Below, piece after piece: positions 22,045 through 34,070 of a DNA stretch of 64,000 bases. Made by a program: the position numbers and the translations under genes. The first letter of the stretch is position 1, and each line of letters begins with the position of its first letter. The stretch covers positions 496,001 through 560,000 of the forward strand of contig JAUIMM010000886.1 in the NCBI GenBank assembly GCA_031769625.1, read 5' to 3'. The DNA comes from Taudactylus pleione. Lineage: Eukaryota; Chordata; Amphibia; Anura; Myobatrachidae. A model generated the notes under the pieces. That model ran no database searches. It was given only the letters and a program-made list of their open reading frames with translations, and was not told where the DNA came from.

Positions 22045-24610
22045 TTTACAGAGGCAGTGTGTACATCATCTTCACACAATATTAATTGGTCCCCACTGCA
22101 ATCCACCATTACAGGTGCCTCTGTAATTTTCGGATGTAATTGGCATAGAATTGGCAGTTCATTTTGATGGGCATAATTTTTTCCACATTTTGAGGAAGTA
22201 GCCTCCTACGCCAATCACTAACAAAGTTCCTGGCTGTGCTGAAAACTCTATGTGGGGTGGGCAGCTCAAGTAAAGCAAATCCAGTTGTGCAAGGGCCTCC
22301 AAATTGCCTTTTTATCAGTAGTCAAACGGACTGTCTGACATGCCTATTTTGATGCTATCATAAAAAAATGCAAGATACTCCTAAACCATTCTTTGAACGG
22401 TGACCGTGCCTGATGGAGTCATGGTAGAGGTCTCATTACTTGTAGGTAATTCATTTAGACCCGACCAGATGTCAAAACTTGGTTGTGTTGACTCATCTGC
22501 ATCACAAGTGGGTCTTTTGGGAAAGTTTAATTTTTTCTCGGCAGATGCACTTGCTGGAGAAACTGAGGGAGAAGCCATCGCTGCATCAGGTGCCACTTGA
22601 GCTGACAATTTGCTTACCAACAGCTCTTTGCATCTCTTCAGATCTGTGCCCGTTGAGAAGAAATACACAACTTATGACTTGTAAATGTATTTATCCAATT
22701 GTAAGATCATGAGAACACTTGGATTCTGGTGAAGCGAATAAAGGACTTGATCTAAAAGTCCAACATACTTGGTGGAATTGCTTCATTTCAGCTCCTCCTT
22801 CAGTTTCTCAAGCTACTTTTCCAACAGTTTAATTTAGGGGAATTACCTGACTCAAGCTGGCAGTGTCTGAACTCACTTCACATGTGACTACTTGATTAAG
22901 GTACATTCCCCCTCCTCTTCCTATGTCATAGTATGCTGTGTAGCTTTGGATGGCTTTTTGCTGTTCCTCCATCCGCTGAAGCATATAAAGGGTGGAGTTC
23001 CACCTTGTAACTACCTCTTTCTTCAGCTGGTGGCAGGGCAAATTCAACATTCTGAATTTCGAAAATGTCCAGACATTATTTTGGCCACAAAGAGCATCTC
23101 CTGCATGGCCTGTCATTTTTTAAAAAAGTTGACTGCATGAGCAAAACATGGGACATTGTCAAAGTCGAATAATTGGTTGTGATCATTTGCAGATTGTTAT
23201 CTGCCGATCACATCGTCAATGGTTTAATGAAGAGCAAATTGGATGAAACTCTGCGACTGCGCAATCCAGTGCGCAGAATTGCGTTCCCCACACTTAACCT
23301 CACTGACGCACACTTAACTATAGAGGCATACGCATAGACAATCTCACAGACGGTATTATGCGAACACATGTTTGCACCGTAGCTATAGTTAACATAATCA
23401 TGTACAGCGCAATCTTGCACTGTACGCTTCCCCTACACATTGTGCACCTTTTTGCACTGTAAGATGCACAACACATACTCTCATATAAATGTAAATAATA
23501 ACACATTGATAGGTGCCTATATACCCATTTTAGTACACGTGGATGCGCGTGAGCTTACTGAAGTATATACACATTGATGGCCTTCTACATAGTTTTAAAT
23601 ACAGATGCACATTAGCGACCACAATCATATACATATATTTACACTAATAAAAGGTTCCTGCACAATATGGTTCATATTAGAGATATAAGTTATAATACGA
23701 AATGCATGTATTTGAGATCTAAGGTATAGAACATTGTAAGCATATCATGTTTTGTATCCAACTGATGCTCTGTTTATTTGCAGGCTTCCGGTTCTGACAA
23801 CGAGGAAGCCGCATTGTGTGTTCCCGAAATATGGATCGTAGAGAGATTATGGTTATATTTGGAAATGTTGTATGCAATGAAGTGGCTAGTTTAGATTAGT
23901 TATGCAGCGGGAAGACTACACAAAGAAACAGCTTCAAGACCAAGCCATCCCCCTAATGAAACTATATGAACTGTCCAATGAGAAGATCAAGCTAGAACAA
24001 GAGCCAATGAAACTGTGTTTGTCTGTCCCCATTGTGTTGATACATCCTGAAAGAGTATATATGATTGCGCAATGGGCTAGGTCAGTAGTCGTTACCTGTT
24101 TGATGACCGCAGATATCTGGATTGATCGGCTGGGACCTGGTACCAGGGCGCAAGCGTATGTATTTGGCTATAACCTTGTATGATATTTGTACTTGCGCTC
24201 ATTGTCTAGATCAAAGCGTGTATTATTTCTTTTTTGTTGAATAATATAACTTTTTGTGCTTTGGAAACACAATTGGGCTGGTCTGCAATTATTATTGTGT
24301 GCAACGCTAAGCAGCGACTTTAGGGGTATAGAGACATATAGGATTCCATAACGTGTTGGAATTCACCCAGCTGTAATGCTCTCACAGTATTGGTGGCATT
24401 GTCAGAAATCACAAATCCTGAGGAGACTCCAATCGGGGCAAGCCATTTTGTAATGACCTCCCTGAGTTTTTCTAAAAGGTTATAGCATAAATCAGGGAAA
24501 AGGGGAAATAGAGGGAATTGTGGAACACCGCACTGAGGTATATGATACAAGTAAATATGTATTAAGGAATAATTCCTATAGTAATATGTTGTGCCATGTA
24601 AGGGTATCAA
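22045..24610 (-). pseudogene. hAT transposase central and C-terminal parts, broken
   Basis: Read on the minus strand, 24,320-24,610 gives ITKWLAPIGVSSGFVISDNA, like the RNase-H-fold segment with the catalytic Asp (..TDNA.N). Then 22,829-23,116 gives VTRWNSTLYMLQRMEEQQKA, the conserved TRWNST..ML.R block. The end near 22,100-22,190 matches the fragment at 33,930-34,070. The strand change at about 22,040 relative to the BED part indicates an inversion. The block at 23,205-24,300 seems to be a later insertion. Confidence 0.6.
23205..24300 (+). mobile_element. Probable inserted element with coiled-coil frame
   Basis: It interrupts the hAT pseudogene. A 93-codon frame (23,902-24,183) starts with LMKLYELSNEKIKLEQEPMK-type heptads, resembling the C-terminal coil of Myb-like accessory proteins of PIF/Harbinger transposons. 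An acceptor-like TTTATTTGCAG precedes GCTTCCGG at 23,784. Ends were not defined. Confidence 0.35.
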
Positions 24611-24619
24611 ACAGAAAAG

Positions 24620-25640
24620 AAGAGAAGATAAAGTACTCCTTTAAGGAGGGGCACACCTCCCATCAATTATTTAACTAAAACATAACTTTTAATTGGTATA
24701 TATTAAAAATCCAAAAAACAACAAAAAACACACATGAGCAACATATATGAGCTTTAGATATATTGTATATATCCTTGTAATGTGGAAAAAGTGAATATAT
24801 CAAATATCAATACTAACATATACTGTTATCCAAGAAAAATAAAATAAAATAAAAAATAAAAAGAACAAACAATGTGACATCAAAACATGTGTGAAATTTC
24901 GTGTTGATTGATGACTAACATCCACCAATGGGTGGGTGTCGGCGAAAATGTAGGTGACAATGACAACAAAGTGACAGTTAAGAATTGCACCAAGACCACA
25001 ATGATATTTTCCAAAATATTGCTTATACCAAATAGTTCAACTAATGTGGCGTCCCTCAAACAAATGGGAATATCACTGTGAATTCCTGACCAGGTATAGT
25101 AGTAAGTGGGATTAGAATAAATTATATAAAGAAGGAAATAAAGTGTCTGTGCATTTAGATGCAATGGGATCTGCTTTCTCCAGTCATGCAAAGCATCAGA
25201 CTGGAGATGAGAGTCCCAGTGCAATGGCTCAGTTAAGAAGCAATAGAGTTGTTTCTGCTGCCAGCACTGGCTCAGAGCTTCACCCTGTTGCTAGACAGCG
25301 CAGGGTCTCAGCAATAGCAAAAGCTTCCTTGAAAAAGCTCCCGGCAAAACGCGCATCGACACCGCTCGTGGAATGCCTCTGTGTGCACGGAGGACCCCTG
25401 CACCGTTAGACCAATGTCCCGATGGGAATTCTATACTATCAATTCACAGGTATCTTTTATCTTTCTCCACTCAGCTGTTCTCTCACCAGCCACTGCTATT
25501 GCTGAGACCCTGTGCTGCCTAGTAACAGGGTATAACTCTGAGCCCTTCCTGTCCCTGCCTTCAATTATATGCATACTCCATCTCCCTCAGGCCTCTTGAT
25601 TAATGAAAACATATGTTTCCTCATGTGCCATGATGGAAGT
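24620..25640. other. Unassigned AT-rich stretch with hammerhead-like remnant
   Basis: At about 25,327-25,362 the plus strand has CTTGAAAAAGCTCCCGGC then AAAACGCGCATCGAC, a decayed version of the hammerhead-type string CTGANGA...GAAACGCG. Bases 25,560-25,660 are the reverse complement of part of 29,890-30,000, so this is also debris of the 29.5-kb hAT-like family. No credible gene. Confidence 0.35.
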
Positions 25641-25709
25641 TGAACTGCCATGTGTTTGTGCCGCCCACTGCTGCCCACAGACACCTGGGGGGGGTACACA
25701 CTGGGGGCC

Positions 25710-25762
25710 ACACACACACACAGCACTCATACAAACACTCACACACACACACTGACATACTC
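25710..25762. repeat. CA/CACAA microsatellite
   Basis: Runs of CACACACACA separated by ACTCATACAAAC. Confidence 0.9.
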
Positions 25763-25769
25763 ACCCTGC

Positions 25770-26096
25770 AGCAGAGGACTCGGCTTCCGACGCTGGATGC
25801 AGAAGAAAATGCAGAAGAAAGTGCTACATAAGGTAAGTAATTAAGGACTAATTAAGCTAATTGGAAATTTCCAATTGCTTAATTAGTCTTAAAGGGGGGG
25901 TGCCACTGATTTTTCCTAAAAATTACGATTTTAGGAAAAATCACACTTGCTCTGGGGTTGCGTGAAAAATAAACCTCCCGAGAGTCAAAAAAGAAAAAAC
26001 CCTGCACCTTACTGAATTGCAAAAATCCTGCACCTACAGGAAAAACCTTGCAGGTGCGGGATTTTTGCAATTCACGCACCCAATTGAATATGCCCC
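25770..26096. mobile_element. Partial GGGGCATATTCAAT hairpin-chain MITE
   Basis: It shares its order of hairpins with 27,750-28,068: the AATTAAGCTAATTGGAAA hairpin, the GATTTTTCCTAAAAATTACG hairpin, then the CCTGCACC...GGTGCGGG hairpin. It ends CAATTGAATATGCCCC. The left terminus was not found. Confidence 0.7.
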
Positions 26097-27071
26097 TATG
26101 AGTCTTTGGGTCACTTTGAGAAGAAATATCCAAGGAGGACTATATCTTCTTGCAGATAAGCCCATTTATTTTCTGCATGTTTGCTCTTTAGGTTTTTATT
26201 TCACATTTCAAAGAGTTTTAATATACTACACTAGATGGCGCTGTTTTCTCACCTACTTTCTGTACACACACATTTAATAAAGATTTTATTTTTTTCTATG
26301 TTTCATCTAAGTTTTAATAAAACTAACTTTTTTTTTATTTTCAATCGAATCTGGAACTAGAGCCCCAATCTGATTACATCTCATTGCACGATTCACACTT
26401 GTGCTCCTTGATAACTAATTGGTATGGCAGGTGGTGGGAATACTTTTACCATTGCTACCTAGTGTCACCAAGGAGCAAAATGTGATCTTTAAATCCATAA
26501 AGGTTCCCATCCACAATATAGGTGATTTGCCTAAAGGAACATAAAACAGTATATTATTAATACTAAAAATCATAAAACTTGCCCGCTCAGAACAAACCAC
26601 TGTAAGTGATGCAGGAGGGGTGATACCTAGAACCGCTTGCAGTATGAGATAGACATAAGAGGGGGCCTTTAGACACAACTACACAAAACAAAAATTTATA
26701 AAAAAAATTACCAGCCTGCACTTCCCGCAAATACCCAGTGCTAGACAGTCAGGGCTCGTTACCACTATAATAGGGAGATCTGGTGTTGGGCAATAGCTGG
26801 TGAACTACAGGTCCCTGCATGCCCAATGTTAATGACTGCCATGGTTGATTGGCACTTAGAGAACCACTGTGCTGGCTGGCAGCGCTGGTGCTGGTTACAC
26901 TTTGTGAGGATATGTGTGTTTTTAAAGCGGCACATCACCGGCAGTTTGCCCTCTGCATCCCAGCCCCCGTTATTACATCAGGCATATTGGAGCCGAAAAT
27001 CATCAGAAAAAAAAAACACAATTTGCAGCAACTTATAAGTTGCTGCAAATTCACATCAGTTTCCTCACATA
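26097..27071. other. Unassigned interval
   Basis: The segment GAGTCTTTGGGTCACTTTGA at 26,099 recurs at 4,018 (with AAATATCCAAGGAGGAC downstream in both), so it is repetitive. The remainder is AT-rich with a palindrome GCAGCAACTTATAAGTTGCT at 27,026. No gene seen. Confidence 0.4.
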
Positions 27072-28068
27072 GGGGCATATTCAATTGGGTGCGAGGTTTG
27101 GCGAGGAAAAAACCTTGCACCCCTCGCGCCAAATTTGGATTACAGCGGGTATGCACACTCCCGATACCTGTGGTATCCAATTTTAAAAAAGTCATCGCAG
27201 GGTTTATAGCGCTGAAAACCCTGTGCCGCGTAAAAAAAAAGGAAAAAATTATTCTACACTTACCTGCCCGGGGGTCTTCAATAGTCTCTGCGGCTCGTGG
27301 TGGCCTCCACTCTATCTTCTCACTGGATAGGGACCTGTTGGGGAGTCCCGGGGGCTGCTGGGAGGCTCCAGGAGCTGGTGGGAGGGGCAAGGGCTGCTGG
27401 GAGATGTAGTTCTCCCAGCGCCCATTCCGGGGACGGGCACACAGACACTTTGGAATGTAAGTTCTCACGAGCAGGTATAGTATCATTTACTCCTAACTCC
27501 CCAATTGGCACCTAACATTTGGTTGCTGAGGCCCTGCTGCTTGTGTTATGCAGCTAAGCTAAACCATGTCCTTATCCTGCATTGTCTTGTATTACTATTA
27601 GCTGTTTTCTTGTGGGCTCATTTATGTACTGTGTAAGGCGCTGCGGAACCTTTCTGGCTCCATATATATAAAGGATAATAATAAAATTATAATACACACT
27701 ACAAACAGTAACAAACACTCAAACACACTGACATACTCACCCTGCTGCTGAACACCCAGCTTCCGATGCTGGATGCAGAAGACAGCGCTGCAGAAGGTAA
27801 GTAATTAAGGACTAATTAAGCTAATTGGAAACTTCCAATTGCTTAATTAGTCCTCTGGGGTGCCAGAGCAAGTCCCGCTTATTTTTCCTAAAATTAATTA
27901 TTTTAGGGAAAAAAATCACACTTGCTCTGGAGGTGCGAGGAAAAAACCTCCCGGCGCGTAAAAAAAGAAAAAAAACGCACCTTTTTGAATAGCAAAAAAC
28001 CCGCACCTGCAGGAAAAACTTTGCATGTGCGGGTTTTTGTTATTCTCGCACCCCATTGAATATGCCCC
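27072..28068. mobile_element. GGGGCATATTCAATTGGGTG MITE with hairpin chain
   Basis: Ends GGGGCATATTCAATTGGG and CCCATTGAATATGCCCC are inverted repeats flanked by ATA on both sides, a possible 3-bp duplication. Right half: three successive hairpins (AATTAAGCTAATTGGAAACT, TTTTTCCTAAAATTAATTA, CCCGCACCTGCAGG). An L2-type tail is nested at 27,445-27,695. Confidence 0.75.
27445..27695 (+). mobile_element. L2-type LINE 3' tail
   Basis: GGAATGTAAGTTCTCACGAG, then GTAAGGCGCTGCGGAACCTT, TATATATAAAGG and an ATAATAATAA tail match the 3' end seen at 7,122-7,440. There is no coding part. Confidence 0.75.
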
Positions 28069-28226
28069 ATAGTCTATGAGTAGATTTGGGACTCTGATGG
28101 TCAGTAAAGCGTGCTGTGGGTTGGGGCAGGACAGGGAACACTTAAGGACAAATAGCATCAGGGAATGCGTAATGGGAATGTTTTTAGGACAGTTTGGAGG
28201 ATCTCATTTGTCTTTATTCTCTAGAG

Positions 28227-28412
28227 CAGAGGTTCCCAATCACGGTCCTCAAGGCTCCCCAACAGTTCATGTTTTAGAGATATCCATGGTTGAGCACAGG
28301 TGACTTAATTAGTACCTCAGTCAATTTGAGTTAACCACCTGTGCTCAACCATAAAATATCTCTAAAACCTGAACTGTTGGGAAGCCTTAAGGACTGCGTT
28401 TGGGAACCTCTG
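28227..28412. mobile_element. 186-bp hAT MITE
   Basis: CAGAGGTTCCCAATCACGG and CGTTTGGGAACCTCTG are inverted repeats. Flanks CTCTAGAG and CTCTAGGG are an 8-bp duplication with one change. A decayed copy lies at 41,735-41,905. Confidence 0.9.
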
Positions 28413-28418
28413 CTCTAG

Positions 28419-28600
28419 GGTATATTTAGTAAAGTGAGAGTCTTTAGAAATGGAGATGTTGCCCATAGCAACCAATCAGATTCTACTTTTAACATTTAGT
28501 CTAACATTCTAACATTTAACTAGCACCTTCTAGAATCTGATTGGTTGCTATGGGCAACATCTCCACTTCTAAAAACTCTCACTTTAGTAAATGTACCCCC
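28419..28600. mobile_element. Palindromic MITE with CCAAT arms, TSD CTAG
   Basis: Same family as 13,133. Flanked by CTAG at 28,415-28,418 and 28,601-28,604. It inserted next to, and shares bases with, the target duplication of the hAT MITE on its left. Confidence 0.85.
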
Positions 28601-28604
28601 CTAG

Positions 28605-29542
28605 GTATTGTTAGAAATCACATCCATCTACCACCTGCTGGTGTATAGCACAATGACAAAACTCCTAAATCCTAAATCCTAAATCCCAAATGAATCTTTC
28701 AGCTTAAGGGCTGGATGTACTAACCATGCGGTGTAAATCCACGTCAGTCACCGCACTGATACTAATCACATATGTACAAATGAAGGACAAAGGACAGCTC
28801 CTGCGATAAGAGCTGCCCTTTGCGAAGCTTCTGCCACTGGGGGAGGGGGTCTCCTCCCCCTGATAGCCCCTGGAGCTTCCTGCTGGTGACCCGTGCAGGA
28901 AGTCCTGAGCTCCTCCTCCTCCCTGCACCTGGAAGAAGAATAGGAGGAGAAGGAGGCAGAGGACCCAGGAGGAGCACGCTGGAGGTTGAGGTGAGGGGAG
29001 GCCGACAGTCAGAGGTGCTGGGTCAACTGCGAGGTGGCGGTGAAGCGACGGGGAGCAGAATGCGGTAAGACACCCATAGGCTTCTATAGGGTAATGCCAG
29101 AAAACCTGGCGTTACCCTCCGCATCGAAATTTGGGCGGCCGGGGCTTAGTACATATGACAATGCGGTAAAAGGTCAATTACATTTATAACTGAAGATTGG
29201 GTTTTGGATGGAGCGTCGGAAATGAAAGTCATCTGAGGAAATGATTTTACTGGTGCCCACAACACCACACAATTAGGGGCCTCCCAATGTCTTGGACATG
29301 CCCAGTGCTGCTCTCTGTGCTCTAGGGCTTGCAAGAGGGAAGTTATTTACCCAATGTGTGCCAGTCTTTTCACTATAGCTCATCTTATCTTTTTCATTTT
29401 GGCAGCGTGTTGATCACTGATGACAGTGGGTGATGGTGACACGTGGTGTGGTCGGCACTCCCTGCACTCCCCTAGTGATGCCAATGTTTGGATCTCATAG
29501 TGCTGATGCAAGTTTGCACTGATACTGATGGCAGGTTATAAG
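28605..29542. other. Unassigned; one palindrome-rich repeat
   Basis: Bases 28,710-29,180 contain the GGCTTCTATAGGGTAATGCC and GGCGTTACCCTCCGCATC segments also seen at 5,320-5,370, so they belong to a shared MITE family. The rest shows no gene. Confidence 0.45.
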
Positions 29543-30285
29543 TAGAGAAGTGCGCCGACCCCCGTGTTTTGGTTTCGGCTCTGGATCTTCCCTGGTTTTG
29601 GATCTGGATTGGTGTTGCCAAAACCTCACCTCCTTGTTTTGGGTTTTGATTTTGGTTTTGAATCTGGATTTTTTCTTAAAAACTCATAAAAATAGCTAAA
29701 ATCACACAAAATGGGCCTGTTTTTGTTCCTACAGTATTATTAACCTCAATAACATTTATTTCCACTCGTTTCCAGTCAATTTTGACCACCTCAAAGCTCA
29801 CTATATTGTGTTCATCCAGTTTAGGCCCAAAATTTGCACCAAGCTAGCTGGCTGACTAAGCTATGTAGCAGCAGTGGGCGACACAAAAATGTGGCAGTTC
29901 AACTGCCAGCATGGCAAATCAGGAAACAAATGTTTTTATTATTCAAGAGAGGCCTGAGGGAGTTGGAGTATGTATGTAGTTGAAGGCAGGGACAGGAAGG
30001 GTTTGGTAGTAAATTTAAAAGAAAAATTATGAGGGAGAATGGGAGAGGAAGAGGCATTTAAAAAATATATATTTTACTCATTCACATCAGTCCTTGCCCC
30101 AGAAGAATCCTTGAGCGCCATGCCTACTGCTGGGAGTGGATTTTCTCATCCCAGAAGGGGACCAGGAAGACTTCTAGTAGTGCTTTCCACATGAAAAAGC
30201 ATTTCCCAACCTGTACAGGGACATTAAAAAAACATAGTTAGTTCGTGGCCTCCAAACTGCCACTTAATGAGCACAAAGAAATTAA

Positions 30286-30486
30286 GGGGTAAATTTAATT
30301 TTCAAAAGTGAGAGTTTTTAGAAGTGCGTTTTAAAATTGATGTTGCCCATATCAACCAATCAGATTCTACTTAACATCACTTTCTAGAAGATAATAGCTA
30401 GAAAATGATTATTTTCTGTGGGCAAGCAACATCACTTCTAAAACTCACTTCTAAAAACTCTCACTTTAGTAAATTACATTTACCCC
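30286..30486. mobile_element. Degenerate palindromic MITE, TSD TTAA
   Basis: It begins GGGGTAAATTTAATTTTC, ends ACATTTACCCC and keeps ATCAACCAATCAGATTCTAC in the left arm. Flanked by TTAA on both sides. Confidence 0.75.
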
Positions 30487-30683
30487 TTAAGGTCTTGCAT
30501 TGTGTCTTTCTTGAAAATCCTGTGCCAACTTCTGCTGCTTGGAGTGGATTTTCATCCCAGAAGGGGACCCGGAAGACTGCTTACCAAAACAATTGACTAT
30601 AAAATAATCTTTTGCAAAGCTTCCACATTGAACATTTCCCAACCTGGACATTAAAAAAAACATACTTAGTTAGTGGCCTTGGC

Positions 30684-32008
30684 CAGGGGCTGGCTGGCAA
30701 CTTTTAGCCTGGGGAGCAATGCATGCAGGCGGCCCTGGCAGAGGAGTAGCGTGTAGCCAGGGTGCCCGAAGAACGTGCGTGCTACGGCGCCCCCCCTCCC
30801 CCCTCAAGTGTTCCAGGGAGGAGGCAGGTCCATATGGGATTAATGTAAAGTAAAAAGAAAGATTAGGGGCAGCCCCCTGTCGTAGTGCCCATATGCAATG
30901 CCCCCCCATGCCCCAGGAGAGGACCCCCTTATGCAGGTCTCCAGTAGTGATCCTCCCTATGCAGTTCCCCTCATACAGTGCCCACAGTAGTGGTTCCCCC
31001 TGTGCAGTGCCCCTTGTGCCCCCAGTAGTAAGCCCCTTATATAGTGCCCCCAGTAGTTGTCCCCCCTGTGCAGTGCCCCTTGTGCCCCCAGTAGTAAGCC
31101 CCTTATATGGTGCCCACAATAGTGGTACCCCCTATGCAGTGCCCCTTATATAGTGCCCCCAGTAGCAGTTCACCCCCCATGCAGTGCCCCCAATAATGGT
31201 AACCCTTATGCAGTGCCCCTTAAATAGTGGCCCCAGTTGTAGTCTCCCCCCTATGCAGTACCCCCAGTATTGCCCTTTATATAGAGCCCCCAGCAGTGGT
31301 CCCTCGATGCAGTGCCCCCAGTGGTAGTCCCCTCCCCCTTATGTAGTGCCCCTAGTAGTAGTCCCCACCCCCCTATGCAGTGCCCCTAGTAGTAGTCCCC
31401 TCCCCTTGTAGTGCCCCTAGTAGTAGTCCCCCTTGTAGTGCTCCCAGTAGTAGTAGTCCCTCCATTGTAGTCCCCCAGTAGTAGTAGTCCCCGGTAGTAG
31501 TAGTCTCCCCCCACTTGTAGTGCCACCAGTAGTAGTAGTCCACCCACTTGTAGTGCCCCCCAGTAGTGGTCTCCCCCTTGTAGTGCCAGCCACCACTAGT
31601 ACACACACATAATTAATAAAAAAAACACTTACCTGAATCCCCGCTTTCGCCGCCGCCATCCGCTCCTCCGTCTGTCCTCCCGGGCCGCTCTGCATTATGG
31701 GAGAGATGTCATGACGCCTCTCCCATTACCCACTGCAGGAGCTGGAAGATGGAGCGGCTCCCGCAGTGGGCGCAGCAGCAGCTAATGAGAGTCTGACAGA
31801 CTCTCATTGGCTGCTGATCAAAGCAAACACACAGCTGCCGGAGCCGGCGGCTGTGTGTTAGTTAGTGTAGCGCTGACCAAACTCCGTCCGGTCAGTGCTA
31901 CACATGCGGTGCAGCCTGTGTCACAGAGACACAGACTGCCCGCGGCCCGCATGGCGCTGCGGCCCGGGGGGCACATGGCACCCAACCCCATGGCCCAGCC
32001 CGCCACTG
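30684..32008. mobile_element. 1.3-kb hAT-like element with a minisatellite
   Basis: Ends CAGGGGCTGGCTGGC and CCCAGCCCGCCACTG are imperfect inverted repeats. A perfect 8-bp duplication GCCTTGGC lies at 30,676-30,683 and 32,009-32,016. Bases 30,880-31,600 are a minisatellite of TGCCCCTTATATAGTGCCCC and CAGTAGTAGTCCCC units. The right 350 bases are GC-rich. No transposase. Confidence 0.85.
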
Positions 32009-32076
32009 GCCTTGGCCTCAAAGTGCCACTTAACCAGCACAGATATGTGGACAAGTGTAAGATCTATGATTTAAGG

Positions 32077-32281
32077 CAGGGGTGGCAAACCCGGTCCTCG
32101 AGAGCTACCAGCAGTGCATGTTTTCCAGGTCTCCTCACAGAATCACAACTGTAATAATTAATTCAAACTGTGGATAATTTCAAATATGGTACTGAGTAAT
32201 GAATACACCTGTGCACCTGCTAGGTGGTCTGGAAAACGTGAACTGTTAGTAGCTCTCGAGGACCGAGGTTGGCTACCCCTG
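32077..32281. mobile_element. 205-bp hAT MITE, TSD ATTTAAGG
   Basis: CAGGGGTGGCAAACCCGGTC and GACCGAGGTTGGCTACCCCTG are inverted repeats. A perfect 8-bp duplication ATTTAAGG flanks it (32,069-32,076 and 32,282-32,289). Confidence 0.92.
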
Positions 32282-32467
32282 ATTTAAGGCCTTACATTGT
32301 GTCTTTCTTGAGAATCCTGCACCTGCTTCTGTGGCGAGGAGTGGATTTACATCCCAGAAGGGGACCAGGAAGAGTGCTTTCTAAAAACAAATGGCTGTTA
32401 AATAATCCTTTGCAGACCTTCTGGAAAAGCATTTCCCAACCTGTACAGGGACATTAAAAAAACATAG

Positions 32468-33067
32468 GACCTCATTCAGAGTTTCTCGCTAGGGCGCGAT
32501 CGCTCGCTGGCTAAAAGGGGCCGGCTATTTAAATGAAGCGCTCGCACTGCGTCTCGTAAGGACGCCCACTATGTGTTAGTGAGCTACGGTAAAGTGCGCT
32601 CGCAAGTGTCCAAAGACGCTCCCTTGCCCCTCGCAAATACACGTCCCCTCCGAGAAATTAAGGATTCATCGGGACCATCGAGAGGCATCGGAGCTGCTCG
32701 CAACCTTTGGGGTTACCTTGCCCTACCACAAGCACTGCGATCCGTGTGGGCTGAAATACATGCAGGTGACGTGTACAATGATGCCACTTTGCTAATTATG
32801 CATGCCCTTTAAACGGCATTTGGGCGGTCAGACATGCCTGCGTTCGCAAATCCACTCCCCCGTTCACAAGCACCTTCCCCTGTTACCACCCACAAACGGC
32901 ACTATCTGTCACTCAAAGCAGTGACCTGATAGTGGCATACGAGCAACCAAAATCAGATCGCAATGAATAGCTTGCGCATGTGCACTGCGAATTATACGCA
33001 TGCGCAGATATGAAAAAATCGCTCAGAGCGAGCGATCGCGCCCTAGCAAGAGACTCTGAATGAGGTC
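32468..33067. mobile_element. 600-bp MITE, same family as 8,699
   Basis: Ends GACCTCATTCAGAG and CTCTGAATGAGGTC; flanks CATAG and CTTAG, a 5-bp duplication with one change. Its first and last 50 bases also pair through GCGCGATCGCTCGC. Confidence 0.85.
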
Positions 33068-33286
33068 CTTAGTTAGTTAGTGGGCTTCAGTTCAAACTGC
33101 TGTTGTACCCACTGTCCACTTAACCAGAGCAGATATTATGGACAAGTGGAACAGAGTACCAAATGCAACATTTAAGATTTAAAGTTTAAGTCTTACGTTG
33201 TGTCTTGAGCACCATGCCTGCTGCTGGGAGTGGATTTTCATCCCAGAAGGGATGAAGACATTGTTTTTTCTTCCCAACAAACATAG

Positions 33287-33784
33287 GGCCTGATTGAGAC
33301 CCGGTAGCAAGCGCTGAGCGCTTGCAACCGGGTCGATGGTGGCCCACAGCACATGCGCGAGACCCGGCTAGCGACGGGCACTCCGTCACTCTGGGTCTCG
33401 CACCAAAGGGGGCGAGCTGTCGATGTTGAGTGACAGCTCGCCCCTTTTGGTGGGTGGGCCGGGGGGGTGGCTGCCCAAACGGAGGCGTTCCCATGAGAAC
33501 GCCTACCATTTGGGGGCGGCCCCACTGACATCACAAGTGATGTCAGTGGAGAGCTTTTGGCTCTGTTAGAGCCGAAAGCTCTCTGGGGCTTGCGATGAAT
33601 GAGACCCTACCACAAGGGTCTCGTCGCAAGCCCGATGGTCACGATGGTCTTGACCATCGCGACCATCATCATGGCCACTCGCTATAGCTGTGGGTGGTGA
33701 CCCACAGCTATGCGAGCGGCCAGGAGGCCGCTCCAGGAATAAAAAAAAAACACCTTGATTCAGCGTCCGGCTCTGAATCAGGGC
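33287..33784. mobile_element. Hairpin-chain MITE, copy 3, TSD CATAG
   Basis: GGCCTGATTGAGAC to CTGAATCAGGGC, flanked by a perfect CATAG (33,282-33,286 and 33,785-33,789). The palindromes occur in the same order as in copy 1: the GCGCTGAGCGC loop, the GGGGGCGAGCTGTC pair, CACTGACATCACAAGTGATG, the GCTTTTGGCTC pair and the GGTGGTGACCCACAGC hairpin. Confidence 0.88.
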
Positions 33785-33887
33785 CATAGATCTGAAGAGA
33801 TGTAAATAACTACTGACAGGAGAAAGAAGCAATTTGGAGGCCTTTAAACAAAACTGCCTTTGCTTAACTTGAGCTTCCCACCTTCTA

Positions 33888-34070
33888 GTGTGTAAAAAGT
33901 TTTTAGCACAACCGGGAACCTTATCAGTGATCGGCCTGAGACTACTTCCCCAAAATGTGGAAAAGATGATGCCCATCAAAATGAACTACAAATTCTACGA
34001 GAAAGACCTTTACCGTCAATTACGTGCAAAAATTACAGAGGCACCTGTAATGGTGGATTCCAGCAGGGAC
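33888..34070 (+). pseudogene. hAT transposase C-terminal fragment
   Basis: The frame reads GTLSVIGLRLLPQNVEKMMP then IKMNYKFYEKD. It matches the minus-strand segment at 22,085-22,200 and resembles the R..L.P..VE.L segment near the end of hAT transposases. The frame continues to 34,547 in sequence I do not recognise. The rest of the transposase is absent from this element. Confidence 0.5.

Noticed and set aside
25143..25409. 88-codon plus-strand frame as a gene
   Set aside because: It lies over repeated hAT-family debris and a hammerhead-like string; no domain seen.
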